A stretch of DNA of 37,984 nt, taken from assembly GCA_902634515.1 (NCBI GenBank), contig CACPKH010000013.1:1-37984 (forward strand). The letters run 5' to 3'. The number at the start of each line of letters is the position of its first letter. The first letter of the stretch is position 1. The notes under the pieces were generated by a model, which had not been told where the DNA came from, ran no database searches, and saw only the letters and a program-made list of their open reading frames with translations. Shown one piece after another: positions 8,496-17,005 of this stretch. This stretch comes from an uncultured Prochlorococcus sp. (lineage in GTDB: Bacteria; Cyanobacteriota; Cyanobacteriia; PCC-6307; Cyanobiaceae). Made by a program: the position numbers and the translations under genes.

Positions 8496-9425
8496 ATGAC
8501 AAAGACCAAATCTCAACCCAAACATGGTCAAGGTAGAAACTGTGTGATAACTAGACGTGCATGTTTCAGTGCAAGTCATAGATATTGGTTGCCAGAGTTA
8601 TCTTCCGAAGAAAATGATAAATGCTTTGGCAAGTGTGCACTAGCTCCTGGGCATGGACATAACTATGAGTTGATTGTCTCAATGAAAGGGAGACTCAATC
8701 AAGATGGAATGGTTCTAAATCTTTCTGAAGTTAAACATGCTATTAGTCAAGAAGTAACTAACCAACTAGATTTTCAATTCTTAAATACAACATGGTCTGA
8801 ATTCGATGTTTCCAAATCCCAAGGGTGCTTACCAACAACAGAAGCTTTAGTTCGCATTATTTGGAAAAAGTTAAAGCCACATATTCCAATCGTGTCTATA
8901 AGACTTTATGAACAAGAACGTCTCTGGGCAGACTATTGTGGGAATGCTATGGAAGCTTACCTAACTATTCGCAAACACTTCTCAGCAGCTCACCGTCTTG
9001 CAAGAGAAGAACTCTCTAAAAAAGAAAATGACATGATCTATGGCAAATGTGCCAGAACTCATGGTCATGGTCACAATTATTTTCTAGATGTCACAGTTAA
9101 AGGTTCTATTGATCCAAGAACTGGAATGATCTGTGACCTCACAGCCTTACAAGAATTAGTAGAAGAATTGGTAATAGAGCCTTTTGATCATAGTTTTCTT
9201 AATAAAGATATTCCTTATTTTGAAGATTGCGTTCCTACGGCAGAAAATATTGCACTTCACATTTCTGATCGGATTAAAAATCCAATTAAGGAAATTGGAG
9301 CAACCTTACACAAGATTAGGCTGCAGGAAAGTCCGAATAATGCTGCAGAAGTATATATAGAAAATAATTCATTTAACTCTAAGCAAAATTCCTCAATTGA
9401 AGAAATAGAAAAAGTAAATCTTTGA
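8496..9425 (+). CDS. Tandem two-domain 6-pyruvoyl/6-carboxy-tetrahydropterin synthase
   Basis: Two PTPS/QueD domains in one 309-residue chain, acting on dihydroneopterin triphosphate (pterin or queuosine precursor route). Domain 1 (about 20-150) has FSASH (His28) and GHGHNY (His53, His55) as zinc ligands and Cys47 in FGKCA. Domain 2 (about 155-290) has FSAAH (His166), HGHGHNY (His191, His193), Cys185 in YGKCA, DHSFLN (231-236) and RLQES with the C-terminal Glu. In domain 1 the DHxxLN block reads DFQFLN, so the active-site His is Phe93, while domain 2 keeps it. The ATG at 8496 is preferred over TTG 8481. The next gene, a RibD-type reductase, starts inside this gene's stop (TTGA), pointing to a pterin/flavin operon fed by GTP-derived precursors. 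Confidence 0.88.
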   Translation: MTKTKSQPKHGQGRNCVITRRACFSASHRYWLPELSSEENDKCFGKCALAPGHGHNYELIVSMKGRLNQDGMVLNLSEVKHAISQEVTNQLDFQFLNTTWSEFDVSKSQGCLPTTEALVRIIWKKLKPHIPIVSIRLYEQERLWADYCGNAMEAYLTIRKHFSAAHRLAREELSKKENDMIYGKCARTHGHGHNYFLDVTVKGSIDPRTGMICDLTALQELVEELVIEPFDHSFLNKDIPYFEDCVPTAENIALHISDRIKNPIKEIGATLHKIRLQESPNNAAEVYIENNSFNSKQNSSIEEIEKVNL

Positions 9426-10105
9426 ATTCTTCATGGGTAAAGCTAGTAATAGCAATTAGCCTTGACGGCAGAATCGCCTTTACACCTTCTAACAAAAGTA
9501 ATCTTGGAGGCAAAGGCGATAGAAAAGTTTTAGAAGAAGCACTTGCATGGTCAGATGCGAGCTTAATGGGAGCAGAAACTTTACGAATCCACAAAAGCAC
9601 TTGCCTTATTCAAAACCAAAAATTAATTAAAAAGAGAAAAGCTAAAGGGACTAAGCTTCAGCCAACTTGTTTAGTTGTAGCTAGTAAAATAGACTTTAAT
9701 GAAAAATGGCCTTTCTTTAATCAACCAATTAATCGCTGGTTAATCACTAATAAACAAAATCAAAATAGAGAATTAAAAATCAAAGGTTTTGATAAAAAAA
9801 TAATAATTCAAAGCAATTGGTCTCAAACTTTAGACAAATTAAATGAAAACGGATTAAGAAAAATAGTTCTTTTAGGGGGAGCGAGGTTAATTAACTCTTT
9901 ATTAGAAGAAGATAAGGTAGATGAATTACAATTAACCGTAGTTCCAAAGATATTAGGAGGAGAAAACTCTTGGACAACATATAAATCTAAAAATTTACCT
10001 ATGAAAATGTTTGATACAACTTCTTGGATTCTAATGGAAAACAAAAGATTAAGCGAGAATGAAATCATGCTTAGATATTATAGAAATCGTAAAATACTTA
10101 ATTAA
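9422..10105 (+). CDS. RibD C-terminal-type pyrimidine reductase
   Basis: Stand-alone reductase domain of the RibD_C/dihydrofolate-reductase-like fold, 227 residues, probably reducing a ribosylaminopyrimidine in riboflavin synthesis or a related pterin. Motifs are VIAISLDGRIAF (N-terminal strand and substrate loop), ASLMGAETLR (about 47-56), KIVLLGGARLINSLLEE (NADPH-binding glycine loop) and ELQLTVVPKILGGEN near the end. There is no deaminase domain, unlike full RibD. It starts with TTG, whose last two bases are part of the TGA stop of the PTPS gene. The fold is clear; the exact substrate is not, and it may be a second reductase beside a full RibD elsewhere. Confidence 0.83.
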   Translation: MNSSWVKLVIAISLDGRIAFTPSNKSNLGGKGDRKVLEEALAWSDASLMGAETLRIHKSTCLIQNQKLIKKRKAKGTKLQPTCLVVASKIDFNEKWPFFNQPINRWLITNKQNQNRELKIKGFDKKIIIQSNWSQTLDKLNENGLRKIVLLGGARLINSLLEEDKVDELQLTVVPKILGGENSWTTYKSKNLPMKMFDTTSWILMENKRLSENEIMLRYYRNRKILN

Positions 10106-10130
10106 TCTGCATAGGCTTAGATCATTTGAC

Positions 10131-10136
10131 TATAAT
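10131..10136 (+). promoter_or_regulatory. Candidate -10 box upstream of the DUF482 gene
   Basis: A perfect TATAAT hexamer sits 29 bases before the ATG of the next gene in the 60-base spacer after the RibD-type gene. No good -35 hexamer is visible at 16-18 bases upstream. It suggests that the downstream genes can be transcribed separately from the PTPS-RibD pair. In AT-rich DNA such a hexamer can arise by chance. Confidence 0.35.
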
Positions 10137-10165
10137 AAATACTAAAAATTTAGATATATAGTTCC

Positions 10166-11338
10166 ATGGTAAAGTTTATTGCAAAGTGGCATACATCTCT
10201 TAAGGAAATATCTGAAGAGAACTGGAATGCTTTACTGCCAAGTGAGGAAATACCTTTTTACAAATGGAATTGGTTATCAAAACTTGAAGGTTCTCAAAGT
10301 ATCTGCAATATTACAGGATGGCAACCGTTTCATTTATCTCTTTGGAAAGAAGGTTCTCCAATAGCAGTAGCACCTTTATATCTTAAGAATCATAGTTATG
10401 GAGAGTTTATATTTGATCATACTTTTATCAGTCTATCAGAAGAGCTGGGCTTGAGTTATTATCCTAAGCTGATAGGCATGAGTCCTATCAGCCCTATTGA
10501 AGGCTATAAATTTTTCATATCTCCAAACGAAAATGAAGAGGAAATAACATTAATGATGATGAAAATTATTGAAGAATTTGCTTTAAAAAATGGTATTCTA
10601 AGCTGCAATTTCTTATATGTAGATAAAAAGTGGAGTTCTTATTCTATCAAAGCAAAATACCAATCATGGATAAATAGTCAAAGCCTTTGGGAATCTTCAG
10701 GTGAAAAAGATTTCTCTGACTACTTAGGAAAATTTAATGCAAACCAGAGGCGCAATATCAAAAAAGAAAGAAAGTATCTCCAAGAGTCGGGTTTAATAAT
10801 TACGCCCCTTCAAGGAGAAAGTATCAATACAAGTATTATGGAGAACATGCACAATTTTTATGAGCGACATTGTGCAAGATGGGGAGAGTGGGGTAGCAAA
10901 TATCTAACAAAAGAATTCTTTATAGAACTAGGAAATTCAAATCAAAAAAATGAAATTGTAATTTTCAATGCTCATAAGGGTGACGTGAGCAACCCAATAG
11001 CAATGTCATTATGCATGACAAATATGAAAACACTATGGGGGCGTTATTGGGGTGCCAATCAAAATATCGATTTCTTACACTTCGAAGTTTGCTACTACTC
11101 TCCAATAGAATGGGCGATTGAGAAAGGTATTGAAAAGTTTGATCCCGGAGCTGGAGGGAGTCATAAAAGCAGAAGAGGTTTCTTCGCGAAACCGCAAATT
11201 AGTCTTCACAAATGGTATGACAAAAGAATGGAATCTATAATGGAAGTTTGGCTGCCTAAGTTAAATAAACTAATGAACGACAAGATCAATACATCAAACA
11301 ATGAAGCTCCGATAAAATCTTCTTATAAGGAATTATAA
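10166..11338 (+). CDS. DUF482/COG3146 GNAT-like acyltransferase (FemAB-like)
   Basis: A 390-residue soluble protein of the DUF482 family, predicted N-acyltransferases related to the GNAT/FemAB fold; the substrate is unknown. Signature blocks are FNANQRRNIKKERKYL (about 190-205), MHNFYERHCARWGEW, LWGRYWGANQ and the strongly conserved FDPGAGGSHKSRRGF (about 327-341), followed by SLHKWYD. The start is an ATG at 10166. A 73-residue membrane protein and a DUF4346 gene follow at 26 and 27 bases, so the three are likely cotranscribed. I see no signal peptide. The family call is based on the PGAxGxHK..RGF block. Confidence 0.8.
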   Translation: MVKFIAKWHTSLKEISEENWNALLPSEEIPFYKWNWLSKLEGSQSICNITGWQPFHLSLWKEGSPIAVAPLYLKNHSYGEFIFDHTFISLSEELGLSYYPKLIGMSPISPIEGYKFFISPNENEEEITLMMMKIIEEFALKNGILSCNFLYVDKKWSSYSIKAKYQSWINSQSLWESSGEKDFSDYLGKFNANQRRNIKKERKYLQESGLIITPLQGESINTSIMENMHNFYERHCARWGEWGSKYLTKEFFIELGNSNQKNEIVIFNAHKGDVSNPIAMSLCMTNMKTLWGRYWGANQNIDFLHFEVCYYSPIEWAIEKGIEKFDPGAGGSHKSRRGFFAKPQISLHKWYDKRMESIMEVWLPKLNKLMNDKINTSNNEAPIKSSYKEL

Positions 11339-11364
11339 TTAATAAGTTTTTCATTTAAATTCTT

Positions 11365-11586
11365 ATGGAAGACCAACAGTCTAAGAACGAATCTGAGATT
11401 GTAGAAGAAGAAAAAGAAAAAGGAATTCTTAGTTATGACAATGATGAACAACAATCATTGTTCAATATATTTGGTTTTGAGATGACTGCTCCAAAAGGTC
11501 TAAAAAATCCAAGGATTGTTTATATTTCTTTTATTGTTGTTAACTTAATAATTTTACTTGTTCTAAAAAACTTACTATCAAACTAA
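11365..11586 (+). CDS. Small acidic single-pass membrane protein, unknown
   Basis: A 73-residue protein that I do not recognise. The first 25 residues are strongly charged with many Glu and Lys, a middle part (FNIFGFEMTAPKGL) follows, and one hydrophobic helix at about residues 51-69 (IVYISFIVVNLIILLVL) ends in a short basic tail. This predicts a tail-anchored-like topology with the acidic part on the cytoplasmic side. It has none of the ExxNxR chlorophyll-binding residues of Hli proteins. It lies between the DUF482 and DUF4346 genes with gaps of 26 and 27 bases and the same codon usage as its neighbours. Confidence 0.72.
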   Translation: MEDQQSKNESEIVEEEKEKGILSYDNDEQQSLFNIFGFEMTAPKGLKNPRIVYISFIVVNLIILLVLKNLLSN

Positions 11587-11613
11587 ATCTAAACTATCTA
11601 AAAAAGATCACGA

Positions 11614-12003
11614 ATGGACTTTAAAGTTATATCTGAAAAAATTGCTAATATAGATGAGGCTTACTCAAATAGATTTATATCGCTAGATCCAAGTGGTTAT
11701 TTTCTAATTAAGTTAAGCAGAAATTCACTAGAGCTAATTGTTGAGCATTACAGCAACCAAATTGATAAAAATGGTATCGCAATAGATCCAGAAACTGGTA
11801 ACCCAATATCTTGTAAAGAAAGCAAAGAACGATTACCTATAAAAATCTACTCAGGGAAAACCGCTAAAGAACTTGGTATTCAACTAACTGAAGGGGATGA
11901 GCCTCATCCTATAAGTCGCCTAGACCATGCTTTATATATTGGCAGAGAATTGCAAAAAGCAGAGTACTGCCTGATTAATGAATTACCTTATATTCAAGAT
12001 TAA
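11614..12003 (+). CDS. DUF4346-domain protein
   Basis: A 129-residue soluble protein of the DUF4346 family, which also occurs at the end of some dihydropteroate-synthase-related proteins; its function is unknown. Recognisable blocks are SLDPSGYFLIKL (about 23-34), IAIDPETGNPISCK, KIYSGKTAKELGIQL and the C-terminal SRLDHALYIGRELQKAEYCL with YIQD at the end. The start is ATG 11614, and no membrane segment is visible. It is followed by a short spacer and petL. A folate-related role is suggested by the family's domain partner but is not shown here. Confidence 0.75.
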   Translation: MDFKVISEKIANIDEAYSNRFISLDPSGYFLIKLSRNSLELIVEHYSNQIDKNGIAIDPETGNPISCKESKERLPIKIYSGKTAKELGIQLTEGDEPHPISRLDHALYIGRELQKAEYCLINELPYIQD

Positions 12004-12078
12004 ATCTAAAAAAGCTCATCAAAAACACTAAAAAGTTTCATCTATCTGTTGTAATAGTAGTTGGTTAGTTATTTTCTG

Positions 12079-12171
12079 ATGGGAATTATTTTTTATTTAG
12101 CGATTCTTGGTCTTGGCCTTGGATCAGCAATTGCAATTAATAAAGTACTAAAGGCAATTAAATTGATTTAG
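12079..12171 (+). CDS. petL: Cytochrome b6f complex subunit PetL (subunit VI)
   Basis: A 30-residue, single-helix membrane protein, below the usual length cutoff for gene calling. It reads MGIIFYLAILG at the start and KVLKAIKLI at the end. It aligns without gaps to the small b6f subunit PetL as I recall it from cyanobacteria: a Gly followed by an FY pair near the N-terminus, a glycine-rich helix of about 20 residues, and the C-terminal (K/R)-x-IKLI. PetL packs at the periphery of the b6f complex and stabilises the dimer. ATG 12079 is the only start that gives this frame, and the ribosome binding site is weak. Its stop is 6 bases from the convergent rimO stop. Confidence 0.78.
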   Translation: MGIIFYLAILGLGLGSAIAINKVLKAIKLI

Positions 12172-12177
12172 TCAGAG

Positions 12178-13536
12178 CTAGAGCGTCCCCCCTACTAACT
12201 CACCAGTCAGGTCATATAAGTCTGCACCAGTAATTAATGCTGGAACAAGCATTCCTGGATGAACTGAAAGATCACCTATATCAGGTTGCAATCTGACTTC
12301 ACCATCAACTTCAGGAGCAAATCTAAAACAACGGCCAACAAATTCTCCAGTCTCACTATCTTGGCGTTCGATTAAAACATCAAGCTTTTTACCTATAAAA
12401 GAACTGTTTTTAGCTTCTGAGATTGGTTGCTGAATAGAGATGATTTTATCTTTTCTAGCCTGTGCAATTTCAAAAGGAACTTTATCAGTCAAGCTAGCAG
12501 CTTTAGTCCCTTCTTCTGGAGAAAAGGTAAATACTCCAACGTGATCAAATTGATGCTTGTTGATAAATGAACAAAGGTGCTCAAATTGATCTTCTGTTTC
12601 ACCAGGAAAACCAACAATGAATGTTGTTCTCAAGACTGCATCAGGCAATTGACTTTTAATTTGATCCATCAATTCTTCATTTATATTTGTTTGCCATGGT
12701 CTATTCATCGCTTTTAAAACATCTGGATGGCTATGTTGCAAAGGCAAATCCAAATAAGGTAAAACATTCTGCACTTCCCTGTAAGCTTTTAAAACATCTG
12801 GAGTCAATCCCGTTGGATATGCATAATGAATACGAATCCAAGGGATTTCTACTGAAGCAAGTGCTCGTAAAAGCTCTGCAAGATATGGTTTGCCATACAG
12901 GTCTATTCCATAATTAGTTGTTATTTGACTAATCAAAATCAACTCCTTAACACCCTCCTTTGCTAATTGATTTGCTTCTGAAACGATCGATTCAATTGAG
13001 CGACTCCTCTGATCACCTCTAAGTTTAGGAATAATGCAAAAAGCACATCTATAGTTGCATCCTTCCGCAACCTTTAAAAAAGCAACTGAATTTCTAGTAG
13101 TTCGCAAACGAGGAAGATTTTCATCTCCAACAAAAATTGGCTTATCACTAACTTCATGAACTATTTCTCCTTTTCGAACTCTTTGGAGAACATTCACAAT
13201 ATTTTGATAATCACCAGTTCCGACTATGGCCTTGGCTTCAGGTATTGACTGAAGCAATTGTTCTCGAAAATGTTGAGCTAAACATCCTGCAATAATAATT
13301 TCCTTTCCTTTGTCAGCAAGTTCAACTAAGACACGTACTGACTCTTCTCGAGCATCTTCAATAAAACTGCAAGTATTAACAATTACTATCTGCGCCTCTT
13401 CGGTATTCTCTCTCAATGCATAACCCTTATTACTCAACAATCCCATCATATGTTCAGTATCTACTAAATTTTTTTCACATCCAAGGTGAACAAATGCCAC
13501 TGTGGAACTTGAATCTTTCATAGACGTAGAAGTCAT
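12178..13536 (-). CDS. rimO: Ribosomal protein S12 methylthiotransferase RimO
   Basis: Radical SAM Fe-S enzyme that adds a methylthio group to an Asp of ribosomal protein S12. It has 452 residues. The N-terminal MTTase domain holds Cys20 (HLGCEKN), Cys56 (NTCSF) and Cys85 (AGCLAQ) for the auxiliary cluster. The radical SAM triad is Cys160, Cys164 and Cys167 in [12 protein letters not shown]. The C-terminal TRAM domain follows from about residue 385. [14 protein letters not shown] is the RimO rather than the MiaB form. It starts at ATG 13536, with a further ATG five codons in. A 129-base spacer separates it from the divergent VKOR gene. Confidence 0.93.
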   Translation of the reverse strand: MTSTSMKDSSSTVAFVHLGCEKNLVDTEHMMGLLSNKGYALRENTEEAQIVIVNTCSFIEDAREESVRVLVELADKGKEIIIAGCLAQHFREQLLQSIPEAKAIVGTGDYQNIVNVLQRVRKGEIVHEVSDKPIFVGDENLPRLRTTRNSVAFLKVAEGCNYRCAFCIIPKLRGDQRSRSIESIVSEANQLAKEGVKELILISQITTNYGIDLYGKPYLAELLRALASVEIPWIRIHYAYPTGLTPDVLKAYREVQNVLPYLDLPLQHSHPDVLKAMNRPWQTNINEELMDQIKSQLPDAVLRTTFIVGFPGETEDQFEHLCSFINKHQFDHVGVFTFSPEEGTKAASLTDKVPFEIAQARKDKIISIQQPISEAKNSSFIGKKLDVLIERQDSETGEFVGRCFRFAPEVDGEVRLQPDIGDLSVHPGMLVPALITGADLYDLTGELVGGTL

Positions 13537-13665
13537 ATTCTCTTATTTCCTTGAATTATCTTGACTTATTATCTCCATTAAATTCAAACTGGTTATTAGC
13601 TTACTTATTCTAAATACAACACCGTTTAGAAAAAACTGCAAGAATACAAAAACCTACTTAGAGAT

Positions 13666-14604
13666 ATGGGTAATTCTCGTCTGAAAACTCGCCGCCGCCA
13701 AGATCAAGGTTCCAAATGGGGGAGAATACTGATTGCAATATTAGCAACAGTTGGAGTTATTGATACCGGTTCAATCACATTACATAGACTAGGGATTTTA
13801 GGCGTTCTTACATGTCCTGGCGGTGGCCAAGGTTGTGACAAAGTACTCAGTAGTGCATGGGGTTCTGTTGGAATAGGGAATTTATCAATTCCATTATCAT
13901 CCGTTGGCTTAATTAGTTATTCGATAGTACTAATTTTAGCAATCATTCCTTTTTTACCAGGTTTATCTGAAAAGAAGCATAATCTAGCTAGGCCAACGTG
14001 GTTAGGTTTATTTTTTATTTCAACTTGCATGTTCATGTTCAGTGGATTGTTAATGGCAATAATGATTTATAAAATCAAAGCATTTTGTTTATTTTGTGTT
14101 ATTTCAGCCTTATTATCAACATTAATTCTGATATTAACTATCACTAAAGGAGGGTGGGATGACCCAAGAGATTTAATATTTAGAGGACTTATTTTATCAA
14201 TTATTGTATTATTATCAGGTTTAGTTTGGTCATCATTAGCTGATCCAAGTAGAGCAAATTTGCCAATCAATAGAGAAGGTTTAGCACCACCAATTCAGTC
14301 AGTAAGCAGTGAATCATCAATTGAACTCGCAAAGCATCTAAAAGAAAAGAATATTATTCTTTACAATGCTTATTGGTGCCCGCACTGTCATGACCAAAAA
14401 GAGTTATTTGGGAAAGAGGCTTCATCAAATCTTTTATTAGTCGAATGTGCTCCTGATGGGCAAAATAGTCAAACAGAACTATGCCAGCAAAAAGAAATTA
14501 CTGGTTTTCCATCATGGGAAATAAATGGAAAAATAGATTCTGGTGTTAAGAGCCTTGAAGAGCTTGCAAATATTAGTGGGTATAAAGGAAATAGAGATTT
14601 CTAA
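13666..14604 (+). CDS. VKOR-thioredoxin fusion, disulfide-forming membrane protein
   Basis: Membrane oxidoreductase that passes electrons from a fused thioredoxin-like domain to quinone, supplying disulfide bonds to lumenal and periplasmic proteins; the cyanobacterial counterpart of DsbA/DsbB. The VKOR part (about 20-195) has several helices, the loop cysteines Cys50 and Cys57 (TCPGGGQGCDKV) and the quinone-site CLFC at 141-144. The thioredoxin-like domain (about 215-310) has YWCPHC with the CxxC at 238-241, the extra pair Cys261/Cys273 and a cis-proline near 282 (GFPSW). Start ATG 13666 follows a TTAGAG-like ribosome site. It ends 4 bases from the convergent nadB stop. Confidence 0.93.
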   Translation: MGNSRLKTRRRQDQGSKWGRILIAILATVGVIDTGSITLHRLGILGVLTCPGGGQGCDKVLSSAWGSVGIGNLSIPLSSVGLISYSIVLILAIIPFLPGLSEKKHNLARPTWLGLFFISTCMFMFSGLLMAIMIYKIKAFCLFCVISALLSTLILILTITKGGWDDPRDLIFRGLILSIIVLLSGLVWSSLADPSRANLPINREGLAPPIQSVSSESSIELAKHLKEKNIILYNAYWCPHCHDQKELFGKEASSNLLLVECAPDGQNSQTELCQQKEITGFPSWEINGKIDSGVKSLEELANISGYKGNRDF

Positions 14605-14608
14605 AACA

Positions 14609-16279
14609 TTAAATCCTGACTGGTCTTGTAGAAATATCTTTACCCTTAACTTGTCTAGAATGACATTGCCAAAAAGGCATTTCCATAGGCATATCCTTTC
14701 TAAAGTGACCTCCTCTACTTTCTTTCCTAAACAAACAAGCTTTTAATAATAAAATAGTAGTCAATTGTCTATGTGATAAATCAACTAACAAATTTAAATT
14801 CTTCCTATTAATTTCATCAAAACTATAAGTATCATATATCTCTTGTTTATTCAAATAAGCTAGCAAAGGTTGATTATTAATTGCTCTAAAGCTGTTCATT
14901 ATCTTCGAGAGTGCATTCCTCATACCTTTATCATTACGATCAACTCCAGCTTCGCTCCAACACAATATTCGCAATTCTTCAATTTTAGCTTTTAAAAGGT
15001 CTGTATTTAAAGTACTAGAAAGTTCAATAGAGGGATCCATAAAGTGTCTCTTTCTATTAATAGGTTTGATTCCTTTTAAATCAAGCAACTGAATAGAAGA
15101 AAATTGTCGCGCAAATACTAAGCATTCTAATAATGAATTACTAGCTAATCTATTTGCTCCATGTACACCTGTGCATGCAACCTCTCCTACTGCATATAAT
15201 CCATTTAAGGTTGATGCAGCATGCAAATTAGTTGCAACTCCACCCATCCAATAATGAGCTGCAGGAGCAACTGGAATTAAATCCTTAAAAGGTTCTAATC
15301 CTAATTCTCTACATCTTTGAATAATAGAGGGAAAGCGTTCTTCTAACTTCTTCTTCGCAATAGGTTTTAAATCTAATCCAATATTATTAACTCCTTGAGA
15401 TCGCATTGATGTAACTAGAGCCCTACTAACTTGATCCCTTGAAGCAAGATCCTTTCCATTTAAATGAGAAACAGGACTATTGCCAAATTGATCTAATAAA
15501 AGTGCCCCTTCTCCTCTTAGAACCTCAGAGAGTAAGAAACATGGTTGCCCCTCCATTTTTAATGCTGTTGGATGAAACTGAACAAATTCCAGATCATCAA
15601 TAGCTGCTCCAGCCTTCCAAGCCAAAGCCAATCCTTCTCCACATGCTTGCGTTGGATTAGTTGTATTCGCAAATAAATGGCCTCCTCCTCCAGAAGCTAA
15701 AACAACTGCCCTAGAAGAAATCCAATAGAGAGAATTTCCATCAAGTACTTGGACACCCTTACAATGCTGATTTTCAACCAATAACTGAGTCACTCGAACG
15801 CCTCGTCGATGCAAGATATTCGAACGACTTTCTACTTGGTCCCGAAGAACCTCTACTAATGCTCTTCCTGTTCGATCCTTAACATGCAAAACACGTCTAA
15901 AACTATGAGCAGCTTCTAAAGTTGTCGAAAGTCCATTCAAATCTCTATCAAATTCCATTCCTAAAGTCTGCAACCTTTCTACTGAACTGGGAGCTTCTTT
16001 CACTAACATCTCTACTGCATCTAGATCACATAAGCCTGCTCCTGCTCTGACAGTATCCTCTATATGACTTTGTAAACTATCTTCTTTTTTTATCACAGCA
16101 GCTATACCTCCCTGAGCCCAACGACTAGAAGATCTGCTACTTGTATTACGGTTTAACAGTAATATTCTCAAGTGAGCTGGTAACTCTAAACAAGTCATTA
16201 AGCCAGCGGCACCTGCCCCTATTACAACAACATCCCAAATATCTGGATTCATAGCAGTTGAAGTATTCTTACTATCCAT
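14609..16279 (-). CDS. nadB: L-aspartate oxidase
   Basis: FAD enzyme that oxidises aspartate to iminoaspartate, the first step of NAD synthesis. The FAD fold is VVVIGAGAAGLMT near the N-terminus; SSRWAQGGIAA, GRALVEVLRDQV, VLASGGGGHLF, HPTALKMEG and GLYAVGEVACTGVHGANRL are the active-site and FAD blocks of the fumarate reductase/NadB family. ARAL-type helices complete the C-terminal region. With 556 residues it is of normal length. I start at ATG 16279; the codon before it is an in-frame TTG (16282). It follows the DUF3120 gene by 19 bases, likely the same transcript. Confidence 0.94.
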   Translation of the reverse strand: MDSKNTSTAMNPDIWDVVVIGAGAAGLMTCLELPAHLRILLLNRNTSSRSSSRWAQGGIAAVIKKEDSLQSHIEDTVRAGAGLCDLDAVEMLVKEAPSSVERLQTLGMEFDRDLNGLSTTLEAAHSFRRVLHVKDRTGRALVEVLRDQVESRSNILHRRGVRVTQLLVENQHCKGVQVLDGNSLYWISSRAVVLASGGGGHLFANTTNPTQACGEGLALAWKAGAAIDDLEFVQFHPTALKMEGQPCFLLSEVLRGEGALLLDQFGNSPVSHLNGKDLASRDQVSRALVTSMRSQGVNNIGLDLKPIAKKKLEERFPSIIQRCRELGLEPFKDLIPVAPAAHYWMGGVATNLHAASTLNGLYAVGEVACTGVHGANRLASNSLLECLVFARQFSSIQLLDLKGIKPINRKRHFMDPSIELSSTLNTDLLKAKIEELRILCWSEAGVDRNDKGMRNALSKIMNSFRAINNQPLLAYLNKQEIYDTYSFDEINRKNLNLLVDLSHRQLTTILLLKACLFRKESRGGHFRKDMPMEMPFWQCHSRQVKGKDISTRPVRI

Positions 16280-16298
16280 CAATGCTGAAAAAAGTGCA

Positions 16299-16979
16299 TT
16301 AAATTAGTCCACTTAAGGTTGGTTGTAAAAGAGTAGTTAAGAAAAATAATCCATCAACCCAAAGAGTTGTTGATAATGCAGCGCTTGCAACTAACCATGC
16401 TCCTCCTTGAAGGGAATAAGGGATAGAACCCCTTTTTCTCATTTGATCAGATAAGAAAAGTATGAACAATGCAGTCAAAATCATTAAACTTATTGAAAAA
16501 ACGTTTAACAAATTCGAAGCAGTTGCATTCAACAAGTCTGATGCATCTTGAATAGAAGCATTAACTATTAAAGGCCATTGGTGCATTACTCCTGTAAAAA
16601 CCATTATGAGGTCAGTAAAAGCGGTACCAATTAAGCAAGAAAGATAAAATGCGGAACCAATTCGCCATTTTGTATTTAGCCCTATAAATGCACAAGGTAA
16701 AGCAACTGCTTCAACAGGAAGATGAAGGGCTGGATGTGTACGAAGCCACCCCCAAAATAAACAACCTCCTAACCAACTCCCACTTACTCCTACTAAAAGA
16801 GAGCCAACACGTGAAAATCTCCTGTCAAAAGATTGAACAAATATATAACCAACACCTAAAAGGACAAAAGTAAATAAAAGCGCAGACAAAGGGAAAAAGT
16901 GAACCCAAGGTGCTTGTAAAAAAACAGGGAGCACTACGAGAGCACTTGTCCAGAATTGTAAGGTTCTTGGTTTGCTCAA
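16299..16979 (-). CDS. DUF3120-like multi-pass membrane protein
   Basis: A 226-residue integral membrane protein with about six hydrophobic segments, matching the cyanobacterial DUF3120 type; the function is unknown. Characteristic parts are FLQAPWVHFFPLSALLFTF near the start, GCLFWGWLRTHPALHLPVEA (about 71-90) and WLVASAALSTTLWVDGLFFL near the end. The start is a TTG (16977-16979) with no alternative nearby ATG. Its GAGG ribosome site lies 5 bases upstream inside a perfect 10-bp hairpin (see the separate entry), so its translation may be controlled. nadB follows after 19 bases. Confidence 0.72.
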   Translation of the reverse strand: MSKPRTLQFWTSALVVLPVFLQAPWVHFFPLSALLFTFVLLGVGYIFVQSFDRRFSRVGSLLVGVSGSWLGGCLFWGWLRTHPALHLPVEAVALPCAFIGLNTKWRIGSAFYLSCLIGTAFTDLIMVFTGVMHQWPLIVNASIQDASDLLNATASNLLNVFSISLMILTALFILFLSDQMRKRGSIPYSLQGGAWLVASAALSTTLWVDGLFFLTTLLQPTLSGLI

Positions 16980-16981
16980 AT

Positions 16982-17005
16982 AAACCTCTGAAAAATCAGA
17001 GGTTT
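16982..17005 (-). promoter_or_regulatory. Hairpin that buries the ribosome binding site of the DUF3120 gene
   Basis: Two perfect 10-base arms (AAACCTCTGA and TCAGAGGTTT) enclose a 4-base loop. On the minus-strand RNA the downstream arm contains GAGG exactly 5 bases before the TTG start of the DUF3120 gene, so a closed stem would hide the ribosome site. No U-run follows in either direction, and no upstream gene on either strand ends here, so a terminator is unlikely. It could equally be a DNA operator for a dimeric repressor. Confidence 0.6.

Noticed and set aside
8493-8579. Longer N-terminus of shikimate kinase
   Set aside because: The extra frame lies inside the PTPS coding sequence on the other strand and has no resemblance to shikimate kinase.
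16982-17005. Hairpin as a rho-independent terminator
   Set aside because: There is no U-run after the stem in either direction, and no gene ends toward it; both neighbours are transcribed away from this region.
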